Below, one piece after another: positions 9,698 through 20,635 of a stretch of 64,000 nucleotides of DNA. Under the pieces are notes generated by a model that was given only the letters and a program-made list of their open reading frames with translations, was not told the origin of the DNA and did no database searches. This DNA comes from Periconia sp. R9002. Its lineage: Eukaryota; Ascomycota; Dothideomycetes; Pleosporales; Periconiaceae. How positions within the stretch are numbered: the first letter of the stretch is position 1; each line of letters opens with the position of its first letter. The stretch is taken from NCBI GenBank assembly GCA_023627715.1, contig JAMAHW010000012.1, positions 558,001 through 622,000 of the forward strand. The letters run 5' to 3'. Both the position numbers and the translations under genes were made by a program.

Positions 9698-12600
9698 ATG
9701 GCTGGGCCGAGAAATCTTCCTGCCCGCTCTTCGCAGCGTCGCAATGCTGCGACCAAGGAAGACGATTCTCCCATGCAAACCCGAAGGGGAGCAAAGTCAG
9801 CTGCGAAACCAGAACAGCCGGAAATTGTCTCCCCCAGGTCCAGCAGACATTCTGTCTCCGTACCAGAGGCCCCTCTGACCAGAAAGGCCACGAGGACTAT
9901 TTCTTCCATTCCCAATTATGCAAAACTCGACTCCGCTCCGGATGTCTATGCTACCTACGAATCACCCTTTTTCATGGTCTTTGGCCTGACCAGCGAGTTC
10001 TTCGACGGCCTCAATGCACGTAAGCAGAAACAAAAACTAAAACTCACCAACCGCCCCGAGCACGGCGAACAAAGTCCTCTTTCTGCTGATCAAGAAGTCG
10101 ACGATTCTTCTTCTTCTACTGTGGAAGACGAAGAGAGCGATGAGCCTGCCCCCGTTCGTCCTGCGACTAGGGGTGGCCGCGGAGGTCGCGGTGGAGGTCG
10201 CGGTAGTCGAGGACGAGGACGAGGCGGCAGACCCAGAGGCTCACGGGGAGGCAGAGGAGGTTCCCGAGGCGCTTCTTCTCGCATTATTTCTCCATTGCGA
10301 ACTCGTCCAGCTCGCAATGCTGCTCCTGTGTTTCCGCTCGACGACCATGATGATCCGTCCAATCAGAGCTCGCCACTACCGGACGCTAACTCTTCGCTCC
10401 AAGGAGACGAGCAAGATGAAAACGGAGACGAAGAGGACGCCGCTCAATCCGACCTACATCGCAACGAAAGCGATGCAGACGGCGGTGATGAGGGTTCCAT
10501 TCCGGATGTCAAGAAAAAGTCCTTCTCGCCCACCACTCCACCAGGCTCTCCCCCACCCGAAGTTGTTCAAGCATACGACGATCCTTCCGCCAAAATTCCT
10601 GTCTCTCTTAGTGTGCCCAAAATATCCCTACCGGACAAATCCTCTGTGAACATGTCACATGACGGCACAATAACACCAGCCGAATCCATTCCAAAGCTGC
10701 TCGATCCAGAGGACGATGCTCTCTCGGATTCAGATTTACCCGATGCCTGGATTGAAAATGTTCCCGACCCTTTGGAGGCCGAGTGCGAGGACAAGGCCGA
10801 CTTCTTCCTCAGAACGCGCTACAAGCCAATGACCGATGTGCAAGATATAATCGCAAGCCTCCAAAAACACCCATTCTCTGCAAGAAGCACGGAGAGCCTT
10901 TACGCTCTTGCTGAAAATACTCAATTGATCCTTCGAGCTTGGCAAGACCAATATCTAGAGCTCGATGCCAAGGCAAGCTTGTGTTGTCGGAATTTCTTTG
11001 AACTATTTTTGCTAACTAATACAGACTGCACCACATGCTCATCCGCCCAAGAAGGCCTGTAATGGCGGGCGCATACCCATGAACCACCAGCAGTTTGAAG
11101 ATAGAAAAGAAGCTAGCCTTTATGGTTACACATTTGACCCGAAGAAACCCCCCGGAATGCAAGATCCTTTCCTGCAACGCCCCGGGCACGAAAAGACAGG
11201 GCGGCGAGAATTGCGCCAACGACGTACCCGTGACATGCTTGACTCTGCTGCTCCTAGTGAAGAAGAGGAGGACGACGAGGAGAATAGGCCTGCAAAACGA
11301 CAGCGCCGCGCCACTCGTCCATTCGAAATCAGTGAACAAGGCAACGGTACCGGCACCGGAGCGAGTACACCCAAGAAGAAGCACAATGGCTGGGGTGGTG
11401 CACGAAAAAAGGGTGTCAGCAAGTACGCTCAACCGACCACATCAGCTACTGCCACACCAGAGCCCGAGGGTGTTCGCAGCAAGCGTGGCAAAGCCATGGC
11501 CGCGGCAATCCATCATCGTATCCAGGAAATGCGAGAAGAATCTGCTGTTGCCAGCTCCAGCGATGAGGGCGGTTCCTCCAATGTGGCCTCGGTGGAAGCT
11601 GAAGAAACTCCCCCTCCTGTGCAAAAGCGTGGACGGCCCGCAGGGAGCAAGAATGTCGCTCGTCGTAGTGATTACGGCCAGAAAAAAGGTCCCCGCAAAA
11701 AGGTGCAGGAAGAGGAAGTCTCCCTGCCCACTAAATCCCCCAAACACGCACAACCGCAAATGTTGCAGTCCTTGAGCGAAGGCCAAAGTCAATTCACAAT
11801 CGATACCCCCGTCGCCGCACATATTGCACCCGCTCCCCTGGCCCCCCACTCCACCGAAACCGTCTTTCAAGCCACTCCACAACCTCTAGGCATCGCCGAC
11901 TCCTCAAGCGTCCAACCCCTTGTGAAAGCCCAAACCCCCGACGCATACATGAACACGACCCCCCTAAGCCAATACAACACCACCTACATGGACGATTCCG
12001 GTACCAACTCGGGCTCGAACTCCAAACGCAAACCGCGCGTCAAAAGCGAGAAACGCAGTCAATCCATGACGATATGGTGGGCCGAACGCAAAGCACGGCA
12101 AAAAGAAATGGAAGAAAAATCCGGCGCAACAACACCCATCAAAGCATCCCCCGTAGCCCCCGCCCCACCCTCACACTCTCGCTCCAACTCAGCATCTGGC
12201 CGACGAGGCGGCCGTCCACCCAAGGACTCTTCCTCCTCTCGCCCACCATCCTCACACAACCACCATCACCACCATCACCATTCCCACTCCCACTCTCACC
12301 CCCACAACCACCACCACCAACAAGACATGACCTACCCCCACCCCTCTGCCCACCCAGAACTCTACGCCATCCCCGCCCCAGACTACCCCCTCATGCCCGC
12401 CCGCGGGCCCTTCCGCTCCCCAACCGAATACACATTCTCCACGTACGCACTCAACTCGTCACATCCCCCACCACCGGCATCGACGCCCGGAGGAACAGCC
12501 GCGTCCTCGACGCAGGTTTCCCCCTCGCAGGGCCGCGCGCTCGCGCCCGCACCTGCGCCTTCGGTCGGAAGCGTCGGCGCGAGTTACCCCAACCCGTTTG

Positions 12601-12782
12601 GGCCCCGGAGCGCGAAGGAACGCGGGAGTATTGGGAGTGTGAGGGGCGAGGTCGCGTTGGCGCCTGCGCCGGTCGGAGCGAGAGAGTCGGCGGCGGCGGC
12701 GGCGGCTTCGCAGCAGCAGGGACAGCAGCAGCAGCAGCATGTTAGTCCGTATCCGCCTTTGAGTAGTGCGGAACATCGGTAG
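9698..12782 (+). CDS. Large RGG-box nuclear-type protein, function unknown
   Basis: Two exons (9698-10972 and 11025-12782) encode 1010 residues. The 52-bp intron begins GCAAGC, so it is a GC-AG intron. It has a GCTAAC branch point and an ACAG end, and joining keeps phase 0 (LELDAK to TAPHAHPPKK). In order: a basic/Ser-rich N-terminus; a short conserved block (YATYESPFFMVFGLTSEFFDGL) near residues 85-107; a Gly-Arg tract of RGG/RGR repeats near 160-195; acidic Ser-rich sequence; a helical block with DKADFFLRTRYKPM and LRAWQDQYLELDAK; after the intron a GRRELRQRRTRD motif, acidic and basic nuclear-signal-like runs (RPAKRQRR), and a C-terminal third with poly-His, His-Ser and poly-Gln runs. RGG tracts commonly bind RNA. 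I do not recognise a named family. The ATG at 9698 has a good context, and the frame is open for only seven codons before it. Confidence 0.75.
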
Positions 12783-14176
12783 GGTGTGTTGTTGGAAATG
12801 GTTGATAGATGGGTTTACGTTTAGGTTGGGGAATGGGAAAATAGAAGGGTACGGAAAGTCGGGTTAAGTCGTTGTGTATAGGTATAGTCTTTTTTTGTAT
12901 TTGTTTATAGGTCTCTATTTTTTTTTTAGTTATTTAATTTTTCCCATCTTTGTTATATCTTTTTTAAAACTTGTCGTGGTTTGGTTTTTTTTTTTTTTTG
13001 TGGTGTATATAATGATAATGATAGGCCATCTGAATAAATATGTACAAATCCTACCTTACCTAGGCCGTCTAGTCCCAGTTCAAAAAAGAAGTTCTTTTGA
13101 AAAAGGTGGTGTTATAATTTTTATGGGGGGAAAAAAAAACCGCCCAATTGTTGTGTGTGTTTGGTGTGTGGCGGATCTTCCACCTTTATTTTTATTTCTT
13201 TCAAAAGAGAAAAATAGGTTTTCTTAACGCCATGTATATATTCCCATTAAGACGATCCCCTGCTTTCCCCCTTCCCCACCCACTTCGTATTGTTTTCCTT
13301 TCGTAGCCGTTTTGGGTTTATTTACAATTACCTATCCTTGATTCCAGCAATCTGAGTACATAATTACACACACACACACACACACAAAAGTGCGGCGTTT
13401 GTGTTAGTAAGTACGCAGTTACGTACATAGGTATGATTGTAGTTACAAGGGGGGGGTGGGGGTTTCTTTGTATGAAACAGGTTTTGAAGGATTTTTTTAG
13501 GGTGGAGGTAGATGGATGGGTGGATGGATACGTCGGCACCGGGGATAGGATAGGATGGGGTGAGAGATGAATATGTAGGGAGAGAGGACTTGAATTTGTA
13601 GTTGGGGTTAGGGGAGGGGAAAGGCAAGGAGTCTAGAGGCAAGGAAAAACAAGGAAAGGTGAGGCGGGTGGAAGGAACTTGTAGGGTGCGTGTATTGATC
13701 TCTTGGGAATGAAGGATTGGGGAAGAGATAATAGGCACTGTGGGAGGGGAACAAAGGGGGACGGCAATACAACACGGGAAGAGGATCTATACGGAAAGCA
13801 AAGGTGAGACGCAAAACTCGATTCAAAGATTTGGTATCACAAAATCCCAATAGACGGGATAAAAAAACACATGGTATGCATGAACGCATCATCCGAGCCG
13901 GGCCCGTGATTCATTTCTGGGAGGAGATATCCTAGGCTCCAGCGGAGACTCACTCAGTATGCTTGGAACGCCATTCGTTGAACCCGTTAGATGGAAAATG
14001 ATGATTGAACCCCCAGCGTGAAGACGTGTGACCCGAAAATAACCCGACCGACCCAATTCAATTCAGCAGACGTAGTGCCATGACTGGCCGGCCTCTTTTT
14101 GTAAGACCGCTCAGAGCTCGACCCTATCTAAAACTCCACTTTTTTGGCGTGCTACATGGCGTGTGTGCGCACATGC
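12783..14176. other. Convergent intergenic region with simple repeats
   Basis: 1.4 kb between the stops of the RGG-box gene and the eS19 gene. Long T-runs lie at 12890-13000, a G-run at 13450-13460 and purine-rich sequence at 13600-13780. It probably contains two 3' UTRs. No open frame has coding character. Confidence 0.7.
13366..13386 (+). repeat. (AC)n microsatellite
   Basis: Uninterrupted AC dinucleotide run of about ten units in the 3' intergenic region. Confidence 0.95.
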
Positions 14177-14936
14177 TTAGTCGTCATCCTCGTCCTCCTC
14201 CTCGGCCTCGAGGGTGGTCTGGGCGATACGGTCCAAATCACGCTGGCCGGCCTGGGTGATGCGGCGGCCACCCTTGTCCTCGTCGTGCTCGACCACACCG
14301 ATCTTCTCGAGGGCCTGGAGGACCTTGCGGTCGACGGAGCCGGAGGCGTCAACGTGGTGAGAGGGGCGGGAGCCGCGGTTCTTGGTGGAACTGGACAGAC
14401 TGTTAATGATGTCGTTGATGGACTGAGACTACGAAGGTAATGGCATACCCGTGGACCTTCCTCAGACGGCCGACACCGACAGTCTTGCGGAGGTAGACGT
14501 GGCGGGCAACAGCGGCGGCGCGGGTGTAGAACCAGTCAATGTCCTGGGGAGGAAGCTCCTTGGAGTCTGCAAACAATGTTAGTTGATCGCTCGTCATATT
14601 CCTTCATGCAAATACAATGCAAGAAAGCGCGGAAGAAATACGTACGTCCAGTCTTGACAGTGTCAACCCAACCTGCCCGTAGGTAATGTGGTTAGCAAGA
14701 AGCACAATAACCCCCCAGTTACGGGATTCAGGCTTTTCATTTCCTTCACCCGGCGAGAGCGTACGAACCTGGAACTGTGGAAAAAAGTTAGCTTTCGAAT
14801 TCTTGAATGCGCGCGCGGGGGAGCGCAAGACTCTGCAGTTGGACATACTGGGAAGCTTTCCCTGGCGCTTCAAGAAAGCAGCATAGGAAGTGATGAACTT
14901 CTGCGCGTCGACGTCCTTGACTGTTACACCACCCAT
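14177..14936 (-). CDS. rps19: 40S ribosomal protein eS19
   Basis: Five exons encode 150 residues: 14936-14849, 14774-14769 (only 6 nt), 14672-14646, 14566-14449 and 14390-14177. The product reads [79 protein letters not shown] and [18 protein letters not shown], which is eS19 over its whole length and of usual size. The microexon (TTCCAG) supplies the middle of the IPG turn that every eS19 has; skipping it keeps the frame but replaces IPG by Ser. All introns are GT-AG (74, 96, 79 and 58 bp), several with CTAAC branch points. eS19 is a small-subunit head protein needed for 18S rRNA maturation. An acidic tail (EEEDEDD) ends the protein. Confidence 0.96.
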
Positions 14937-15514
14937 TTTTGCGGTTTGTGAGAAGGATTGAAGGGAGAAAGGAGGAAATGGGCGCTGAAGTGAATTGTCG
15001 AAGAGGCGTGAGGTTGGAGCAATGGGGTTGGCCAAGTTCGATTTTCGTGCGGTGCCTCGCTTGTCGGAGAAACCTACATCCGGCGTCCAGGATCCGCTAA
15101 CAACGGCGCAGCCCTCGATAACTCACCGAGACGCTATTGAAACTAAATGCTTCGAGAAGAAATTTCGGCATTGGAGGGTTATGCACGTTGATCATTCTGC
15201 AAGGACAGGCAGATATCGCTCAATACAGGTTGGCCCTGCAGATAGTCACAGAAAGAAAGAAAGCGTTGAGCAGAGTCGATTCCAGGAATAAGCTTGGATA
15301 CGCAAATGAATGGTTGTATTATGATCAAAACGTATATTGCATTTGAATACGCATTATGAGGCTACCAGATCTCGTTCCCCGTGTATGCATAAGATTAAAA
15401 ACTTCAAGATCCATTCCCAGAACGCCGTACCAATGCGGGGTATCGTAAATCATCATCATAACCATAGTTGACCGTAAAAACGGCCTCTAACAATTCTCAC
15501 AAGTGAATCGCAGT
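14937..15514. other. Upstream region of the eS19 gene, 3' of ssu72
   Basis: Both flanking genes are on the minus strand, so this holds the eS19 promoter and the ssu72 3' UTR. A C/T-rich stretch on the minus strand just before the ATG (14940-14990) fits a ribosomal-protein leader. I see nothing else. Confidence 0.6.
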
Positions 15515-16432
15515 TCATAACCACGCCAAACTCCACAGCGCAGGGAGGTTTGGCCACCTGCCCTGCCAGGCTGCCAGAATCTCAGGCACACGCTCATCAA
15601 AACCATCACGAGCTGAACCGCTTCCTCGATCCCAGCCGTTGTCGCCATGGATCGCCTTCTCCTTGGCCGCAGCCTCGTTCAAACTCAAAGCAAGGTCCAA
15701 GATGGCTTTGCCACCTACCAATGCTTCCTCATGATTATCGCGGATATCGACATTGAATACGTGTACTGGGCGGTTCAGTTTACCTCCTTTATTATGCAGG
15801 TCTTCAAGCACAGCATCGAAGCAGCGCTCTTCACACGTGATGACAACATCAACAACACCAGACTCTGTGCCAGCCGCACCTTGGTCATCCTTGTGATCAT
15901 TTAGACGGGACTTGCCTGGTACCCAGTCTTGAAATCGCTCTGGGTAGCCTTTGATGGTCAGATTCCGACCAAGCATGTTGAGAAGGCCGTTGGCAGTATA
16001 GAGCTGGGCATTCTGCTGGCTCAGCTCCTGATGGATCTGGCGATAGGTAGTACTGTTGAAGTGATAAACGTTTGGTTGAGTGATGCTGGGTCCAGGCAGT
16101 CGGACAAGAGAACCAGTGCCGAAGGAGATGGTAGGCAGATTGGCCGAAGCAAGTTGCAGGTGAGCTTCCATTGATCTGAGGGGTATTAGCCGCAGGAAGA
16201 CGAGGGTGGGGTCGTGTTTCACATACCGATTTTGATTGCTGGCACAGACTGTGCAGAACCTGAGGCTGGATCGTGGGTCGACTTCTGGTCTCGCAGCTGG
16301 GGCATCGCTAGTGCCATCCAAGCCCGCAGGATAGGGAGACTCGGCCGGCGGCGGCGGGGGAGGCGGAGGAACAGTCGTGGGCTGCTGTTGCTGGGCGGCA
16401 GCCCTCGACCTCAAGCGGGGATCCGCAGACAT
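15515..16432 (-). CDS. ssu72: Ssu72, RNA polymerase II CTD Ser5 phosphatase
   Basis: Two exons (16432-16227 and 16175-15515) encode 288 residues. The 51-bp intron (GTATGT..CTCAG) lies within the arginine codon of the active-site loop. Spliced, the loop reads CASNQNRSMEAH, giving the C-X5-R motif with Cys63 and Arg69. Other family signatures are [52 protein letters not shown] and [20 protein letters not shown]. The family enzyme removes phosphate from Ser5/Ser7 of the polymerase C-terminal repeats and is part of the cleavage and polyadenylation factor in the nucleus. The N-terminal ~50 residues are a Gln/Pro-rich extension (poly-Gln, poly-Pro) absent from yeast. The intron length is a multiple of three with no stop, so unspliced RNA stays open. 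Confidence 0.95.
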   Translation of the reverse strand: MSADPRLRSRAAAQQQQPTTVPPPPPPPPAESPYPAGLDGTSDAPAARPEVDPRSSLRFCTVCASNQNRYVKHDPTLVFLRLIPLRSMEAHLQLASANLPTISFGTGSLVRLPGPSITQPNVYHFNSTTYRQIHQELSQQNAQLYTANGLLNMLGRNLTIKGYPERFQDWVPGKSRLNDHKDDQGAAGTESGVVDVVITCEERCFDAVLEDLHNKGGKLNRPVHVFNVDIRDNHEEALVGGKAILDLALSLNEAAAKEKAIHGDNGWDRGSGSARDGFDERVPEILAAWQGRWPNLPALWSLAWL

Positions 16433-19117
16433 GATGTGCTTCCTGGGCTAAGCTTGCAAAATCTTTGCTATCGTCAGTCGCGCATCCCTTGGGAACATAT
16501 GGAGGCATTATAGCAAAGTGGTAGAGGGGCATCATATCAGAATTTTCAGTGCGTAATATTGTAGTCCTCAGGGTACATAGGACAGCTCCAATATATGGGT
16601 TCATCATGATGGGCGTGCAAGCAAAGGCAAAGAGAGGGTGTTGTGCTTACCAAAGACGCGTCGACTGGGCTACGAGGGAGCTGCCTCGGCTTTGCGTAGC
16701 TCGAGGAGCTTTCATGAGCAGTCGATGATGCGATGAGGGGGCGTTGTTTGATAGATGAAGGGAATGAAAGAAGAGAAATCATGGCATTGTGTGCTACGAG
16801 AGATGAGGTTGGGTTAGGCTAGTCTGTATTTTTTCCATTTCTTCTGGGATGATTACTAATCAGCTAAGCGAGACTGAAATCGCTGCGACTGGCTCGATAG
16901 ATTACGGGTAGAGCTGTGGGGTACTACGCAATGAGGATCGGAGGACAGTACGAATCGAGGGATGCATATTATCAATCTTATCACTAGCAAGGCATGAGTA
17001 TTTAGTGTTCTATAGGGCGGGCTGATAAGACAGCGCAACCTGGGGTTGAACCAGGTCAACGTGGATCGGCATTGAGGCTGATGGAGTTTGTCGGAGTCAT
17101 TTCCTGTTCCTGGGGACGCTCGGTCTCTAGGTGAAATGAGACGTCAGGACAGGACGGACAGAAGGGTGGAAAAGCGGTCAGTTGTGTCTTGTTGAAACCG
17201 CAGAGATGGAACGGTAGGATTGTGCCTGATAGGTTATGTACTTGAACTTGATGTGGCATTGGAAATTGACTATCATGCGCAGTGATTTTGATGTTTGTGA
17301 ATGGCAACAACAAGCGGCGGTGTATTCGTCGTATATGGTTGCTTTTTTCTGTCCAGGTAGGGGTACCTCGTGTGTTCATGGATCCGGAGGACGGCGGGTA
17401 TTTGGGAGCCTCCGAGGGAGCTGTCAAGCAAATACTATGCGTGGACTAGACGCGACGCGGACTTTAGAAAAAGCGGCAGTACTGTACATGTTTGTACAAG
17501 ACGGCGATAGTGGCAAGTAGCAACCAATGATGGAGAGGTATGTCTTGTTGTTTAGGAGGGAATGAAATGACAAGTGTACTTTTGTTTGTATGCAGGATGG
17601 AGGTGGTGGTAAGCAACATGTCTGTCGTCGGCGGCTCGTTCAACTTAGCGCGTTTCAGATGAGAAAGGCGACCTAGCCAAATGGGGCAAGGCGGGATCCT
17701 GAGCTCCAACAGGCAGGCCATGGCCCATCGCATGGGTGGTGGATTTTCATGGATGTGCCGCCTGCAGAGTGCTCACCAGAGGGCCTGCCTGCCATGGGAT
17801 GGAATGGGACGAGATGGCTTTGCATTCATTGCCCTTCACCCGTTTCTTTCTGTCTGTCTTCCTGTCCTTCCTTTTCACCATCCATACCTACCTACATAAT
17901 AGCCCTCCCTTCCCTCGCCGGCTGACCGCGCCCATCACCTGAAACAGACAGCAAAATCCATCTCTCGTGCTCTCTACTCTCACTGGCAGACAAATGCAAG
18001 TACATGGACACCTGCGGTGCGCAAAGATAAAAATAGCCGCCGCCGCCTGCATTCAGCATCCAGCAATCTGCATTCAGCACTCAGCATTCTGCATCTTCTC
18101 TCGCATCTAAAGAGCCTTCGCCCTCACCGACAATACCTAGCAGCGCTTCTTTTTCCCCGTTTAACGATACTCGACCTACCCACTTCTACAAGTACATTGC
18201 TCGCCATTTCCCACGCGACGGGATTCGGGACTCGGGTCGCATGCCATCCACCCCCACCGCTTAGGTGTGAAGTGTGGAGCACAAGAGCATAAGAAAAGAA
18301 AAAGAAGGAAACGAAGGTGGCCCTACAGGCAGATACAGATACAGATATAGATACAGCAGCAGACGTGTCTAGTGGGTTGGTTGGTATCCTCCAACAAGTC
18401 GACACTGTCGCTCTCTCTCCCTTCACTGGGTAAGTCTTAGCGCCGCTGTTGAACCACCCCACAACCTCGCCCTCGCCCTCGCCTCGCACATAGACACATA
18501 CACATACTTTCATACCTTCATACACCCTGCTTTCCTCCAGTCGCTGCACTGCCAACCGCCCTCCCATCTCCTCACTGCCACCCCTTTGTCTCTCGAAGGT
18601 CAATCGCTCCCGCCGTCACGCCCGCCGTACCGTCGCACCCCACCTGCCCTTGTCCTGCCTGCCCTACCGCCCATTGGCCTCAGGCGAGCCCAGCCCAGCC
18701 CAGCCAAGGCGGTGCGCAAAACAACAAACCACCGCCCCGACAACAATAACCACCGTCGACGGGAAGCATACCACTGGGCACGGTACCGTAGCCCCTCTGC
18801 AGCACCAGATCGCATCCTACCACACCACACCATACCATCTCTCCCTACCCCAGCCACACCCCTCAGGTCAGCCCTCCAGACACGGTTCGGCCGCTTCCCA
18901 CACTTGTGCGCCCCGGCGGGTGGCTTCTCGATGCCCGTCTCTCTTCACCTGCACTGCACTCGTTCTCTGCAACTACACTGCACTTCTTTTCTCTCATCAC
19001 CTCTACACGCAGTCCTTACGTCTCCTCTTTTGCCGCGTCCACGCAGCCATCTGCTGCTGCTTCATTCGCTGTATCGCTGACCTGCGACCCCACAGATCCT
19101 CGCCTACACCACCTCGC
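16433..19117. other. 2.7-kb divergent intergenic region, ssu72 / nbp2
   Basis: It contains only short overlapping frames. From about 17860 to 19117 the plus strand is strongly pyrimidine-rich with CCCAG, CTCTC and (GATACA)n-type runs (the hexamer near 18323-18355), which looks like a long leader of the nbp2 gene. An open frame in phase with nbp2 runs back to 18650 but is Pro/Ser/Cys-rich without domain character. A T-arm-like hairpin near 17030-17050 has no matching acceptor stem. Confidence 0.55.
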
Positions 19118-20635
19118 ATGACCGATTCACACAAAGAACCCCCCGCCGACTCGCGACGGCTGGACGATATCACCGAGGGCATTGCTCTGCCCGCACACCA
19201 CGCTTCCCATCCCGACATGGCTGCCGATGTGCTGTCTCCCCGGAGCGAGCCCTCCTCCCTCACATCTCCCGCTCCCAATCGCACATCGCTGCCCCCGCTC
19301 CTCACTTCCCCGCCTTCCAAGGCTAAGCTGGATCGCCAAAGTTCCTACCACAGCAAGCGTCTCTCCACCTTCTCCAACGTATCCAATCCCCAATCAGTGC
19401 GCTCGCGCCCACAATCCACCGCGTTTCCCATCTTCCACTCGAGCCTGCCGTACACCTTGGTGCGAGACTTTGCCTATGGACCCTTGCATCCTCTCTTCTA
19501 TGGGCCTCTGCCTGAACAGCCCTCGGATATTTCCACTCCAGCCAGCGAAGTGAGTCGCCGTCTCTCAGACCCACCGGCCGTTGCCTCGTACACCGACCGA
19601 GCCGGCCAGTGGGATACTCAAGAGCAGCTTCCCCAGACTTCTTTTGCCGATGGCCCACCGTACAGCGAAGATGAAGACATCTCAAGCCCGGTAGTCACCA
19701 GCCACGCGCGACACAAGAAGCACAAGTCGAACATTGTTGACTTTGACCAGACTCGCGGTCGGAGAGGCTACCCAGAAGGCCTGCGCCGAGGCTCGTACGT
19801 GGACCCGAATGGCGAGGAGTCGCACTTCACCGACGAAGCACTCGAGCATGCCTCTGGCCCTCACGGCGAATACATCACATACCCTCCTCACCAAAGTTCC
19901 GGCCTCGAGGTACCCGCCGGTCACTCGCGTCGAGACTCCCACTTTGCCACCACACTCCCTCAGCGCGCCTATGCCGACGACGACGGCCCGCCCTACGATT
20001 CCGATGAGGACATGTCAGAACCAGACGACTACCTCCCCGACGAGAGCCGCTTTTCGCGAGACTACCAATTCACTATTGCCTCTCCCGCCGAAGAAATGCA
20101 TGGCAAAGCAGTCGCGCTGTTCGACTTTGAGCGTGAGAATGACAACGAACTGCCCCTCGTCGAAGGCCAAATCATCCTCGTCTCGTACCGCCACGGGGAG
20201 GGTTGGCTCGTAGCGCAAGACCCAAAGACGGGCGAGAGCGGGCTTGTCCCCGAGGAATATGTCCGATTGTTGCGCGACATTGAGGGTGGTTGGAACGGCC
20301 TCATGAATGGCGCGGCGGTGTTGCAGCAGGAGGCTCTGGCTAATCCCGAGGGTCTTCTGTCGCCGATATCCGCTGGTCCTGAGGCCAAAACCCCTACTCA
20401 AGCCGACCACAGGCCGTATGCTCCTGTCATTTCTACCTTTTCGACCAGCACAAAAGACTTGGAGCCTTATCCAAAGGAGATGCTCGGCACCCCTACTGCT
20501 GCCGAGGGCGGCTTCTCCAAACTGAGAGACGATTCCAACGAGAGGCAAGCAGGGGATCGTGGCGGACCGATGGAAGGTGTCGAGGCAAGCCCTGCTCCGC
20601 CCAGTCGGCCGCAAAGCCAGGATGCAAAAGCTTGA
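19118..20635 (+). CDS. nbp2: SH3 adaptor of the Nbp2 type
   Basis: Single exon of 505 residues from the ATG at 19118. The protein is mostly disordered (Ser/Pro-rich, acidic patches YSEDEDIS, PPYDSDEDMSEPDD). A single SH3 domain lies at about residues 329-386, with the ALFDFERENDNELPLVEGQ start, the GEGWLVA core and the GLVPEEYVRLL end. The MHGKAVALFDFE lead-in and the RDIEGGWNGLMNG tail are characteristic of fungal Nbp2. In yeast Nbp2 brings the phosphatase Ptc1 to the Pbs2 kinase and so damps the Hog1 osmostress MAPK pathway; that role here is inferred. Start choice: 156 in-frame codons precede this ATG without a stop, but their composition is that of a C/T-rich leader, and MTDSHKEPPADSRR is a plausible N-terminus. 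Confidence 0.88.
   Translation: MTDSHKEPPADSRRLDDITEGIALPAHHASHPDMAADVLSPRSEPSSLTSPAPNRTSLPPLLTSPPSKAKLDRQSSYHSKRLSTFSNVSNPQSVRSRPQSTAFPIFHSSLPYTLVRDFAYGPLHPLFYGPLPEQPSDISTPASEVSRRLSDPPAVASYTDRAGQWDTQEQLPQTSFADGPPYSEDEDISSPVVTSHARHKKHKSNIVDFDQTRGRRGYPEGLRRGSYVDPNGEESHFTDEALEHASGPHGEYITYPPHQSSGLEVPAGHSRRDSHFATTLPQRAYADDDGPPYDSDEDMSEPDDYLPDESRFSRDYQFTIASPAEEMHGKAVALFDFERENDNELPLVEGQIILVSYRHGEGWLVAQDPKTGESGLVPEEYVRLLRDIEGGWNGLMNGAAVLQQEALANPEGLLSPISAGPEAKTPTQADHRPYAPVISTFSTSTKDLEPYPKEMLGTPTAAEGGFSKLRDDSNERQAGDRGGPMEGVEASPAPPSRPQSQDAKA

Noticed and set aside
17018..17110. T-arm-like hairpin on the minus strand (CCTGG-TTCAACC-CCAGG), possible tRNA
   Set aside because: The 7 bases after the arm would need AGCGCAA about 60 bases upstream. 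It is not there, and there is no D-arm or anticodon stem.
17056..17427. 123-codon minus-strand frame upstream of ssu72
   Set aside because: No recognisable domain or splice pattern. The sequence looks like ordinary promoter DNA.
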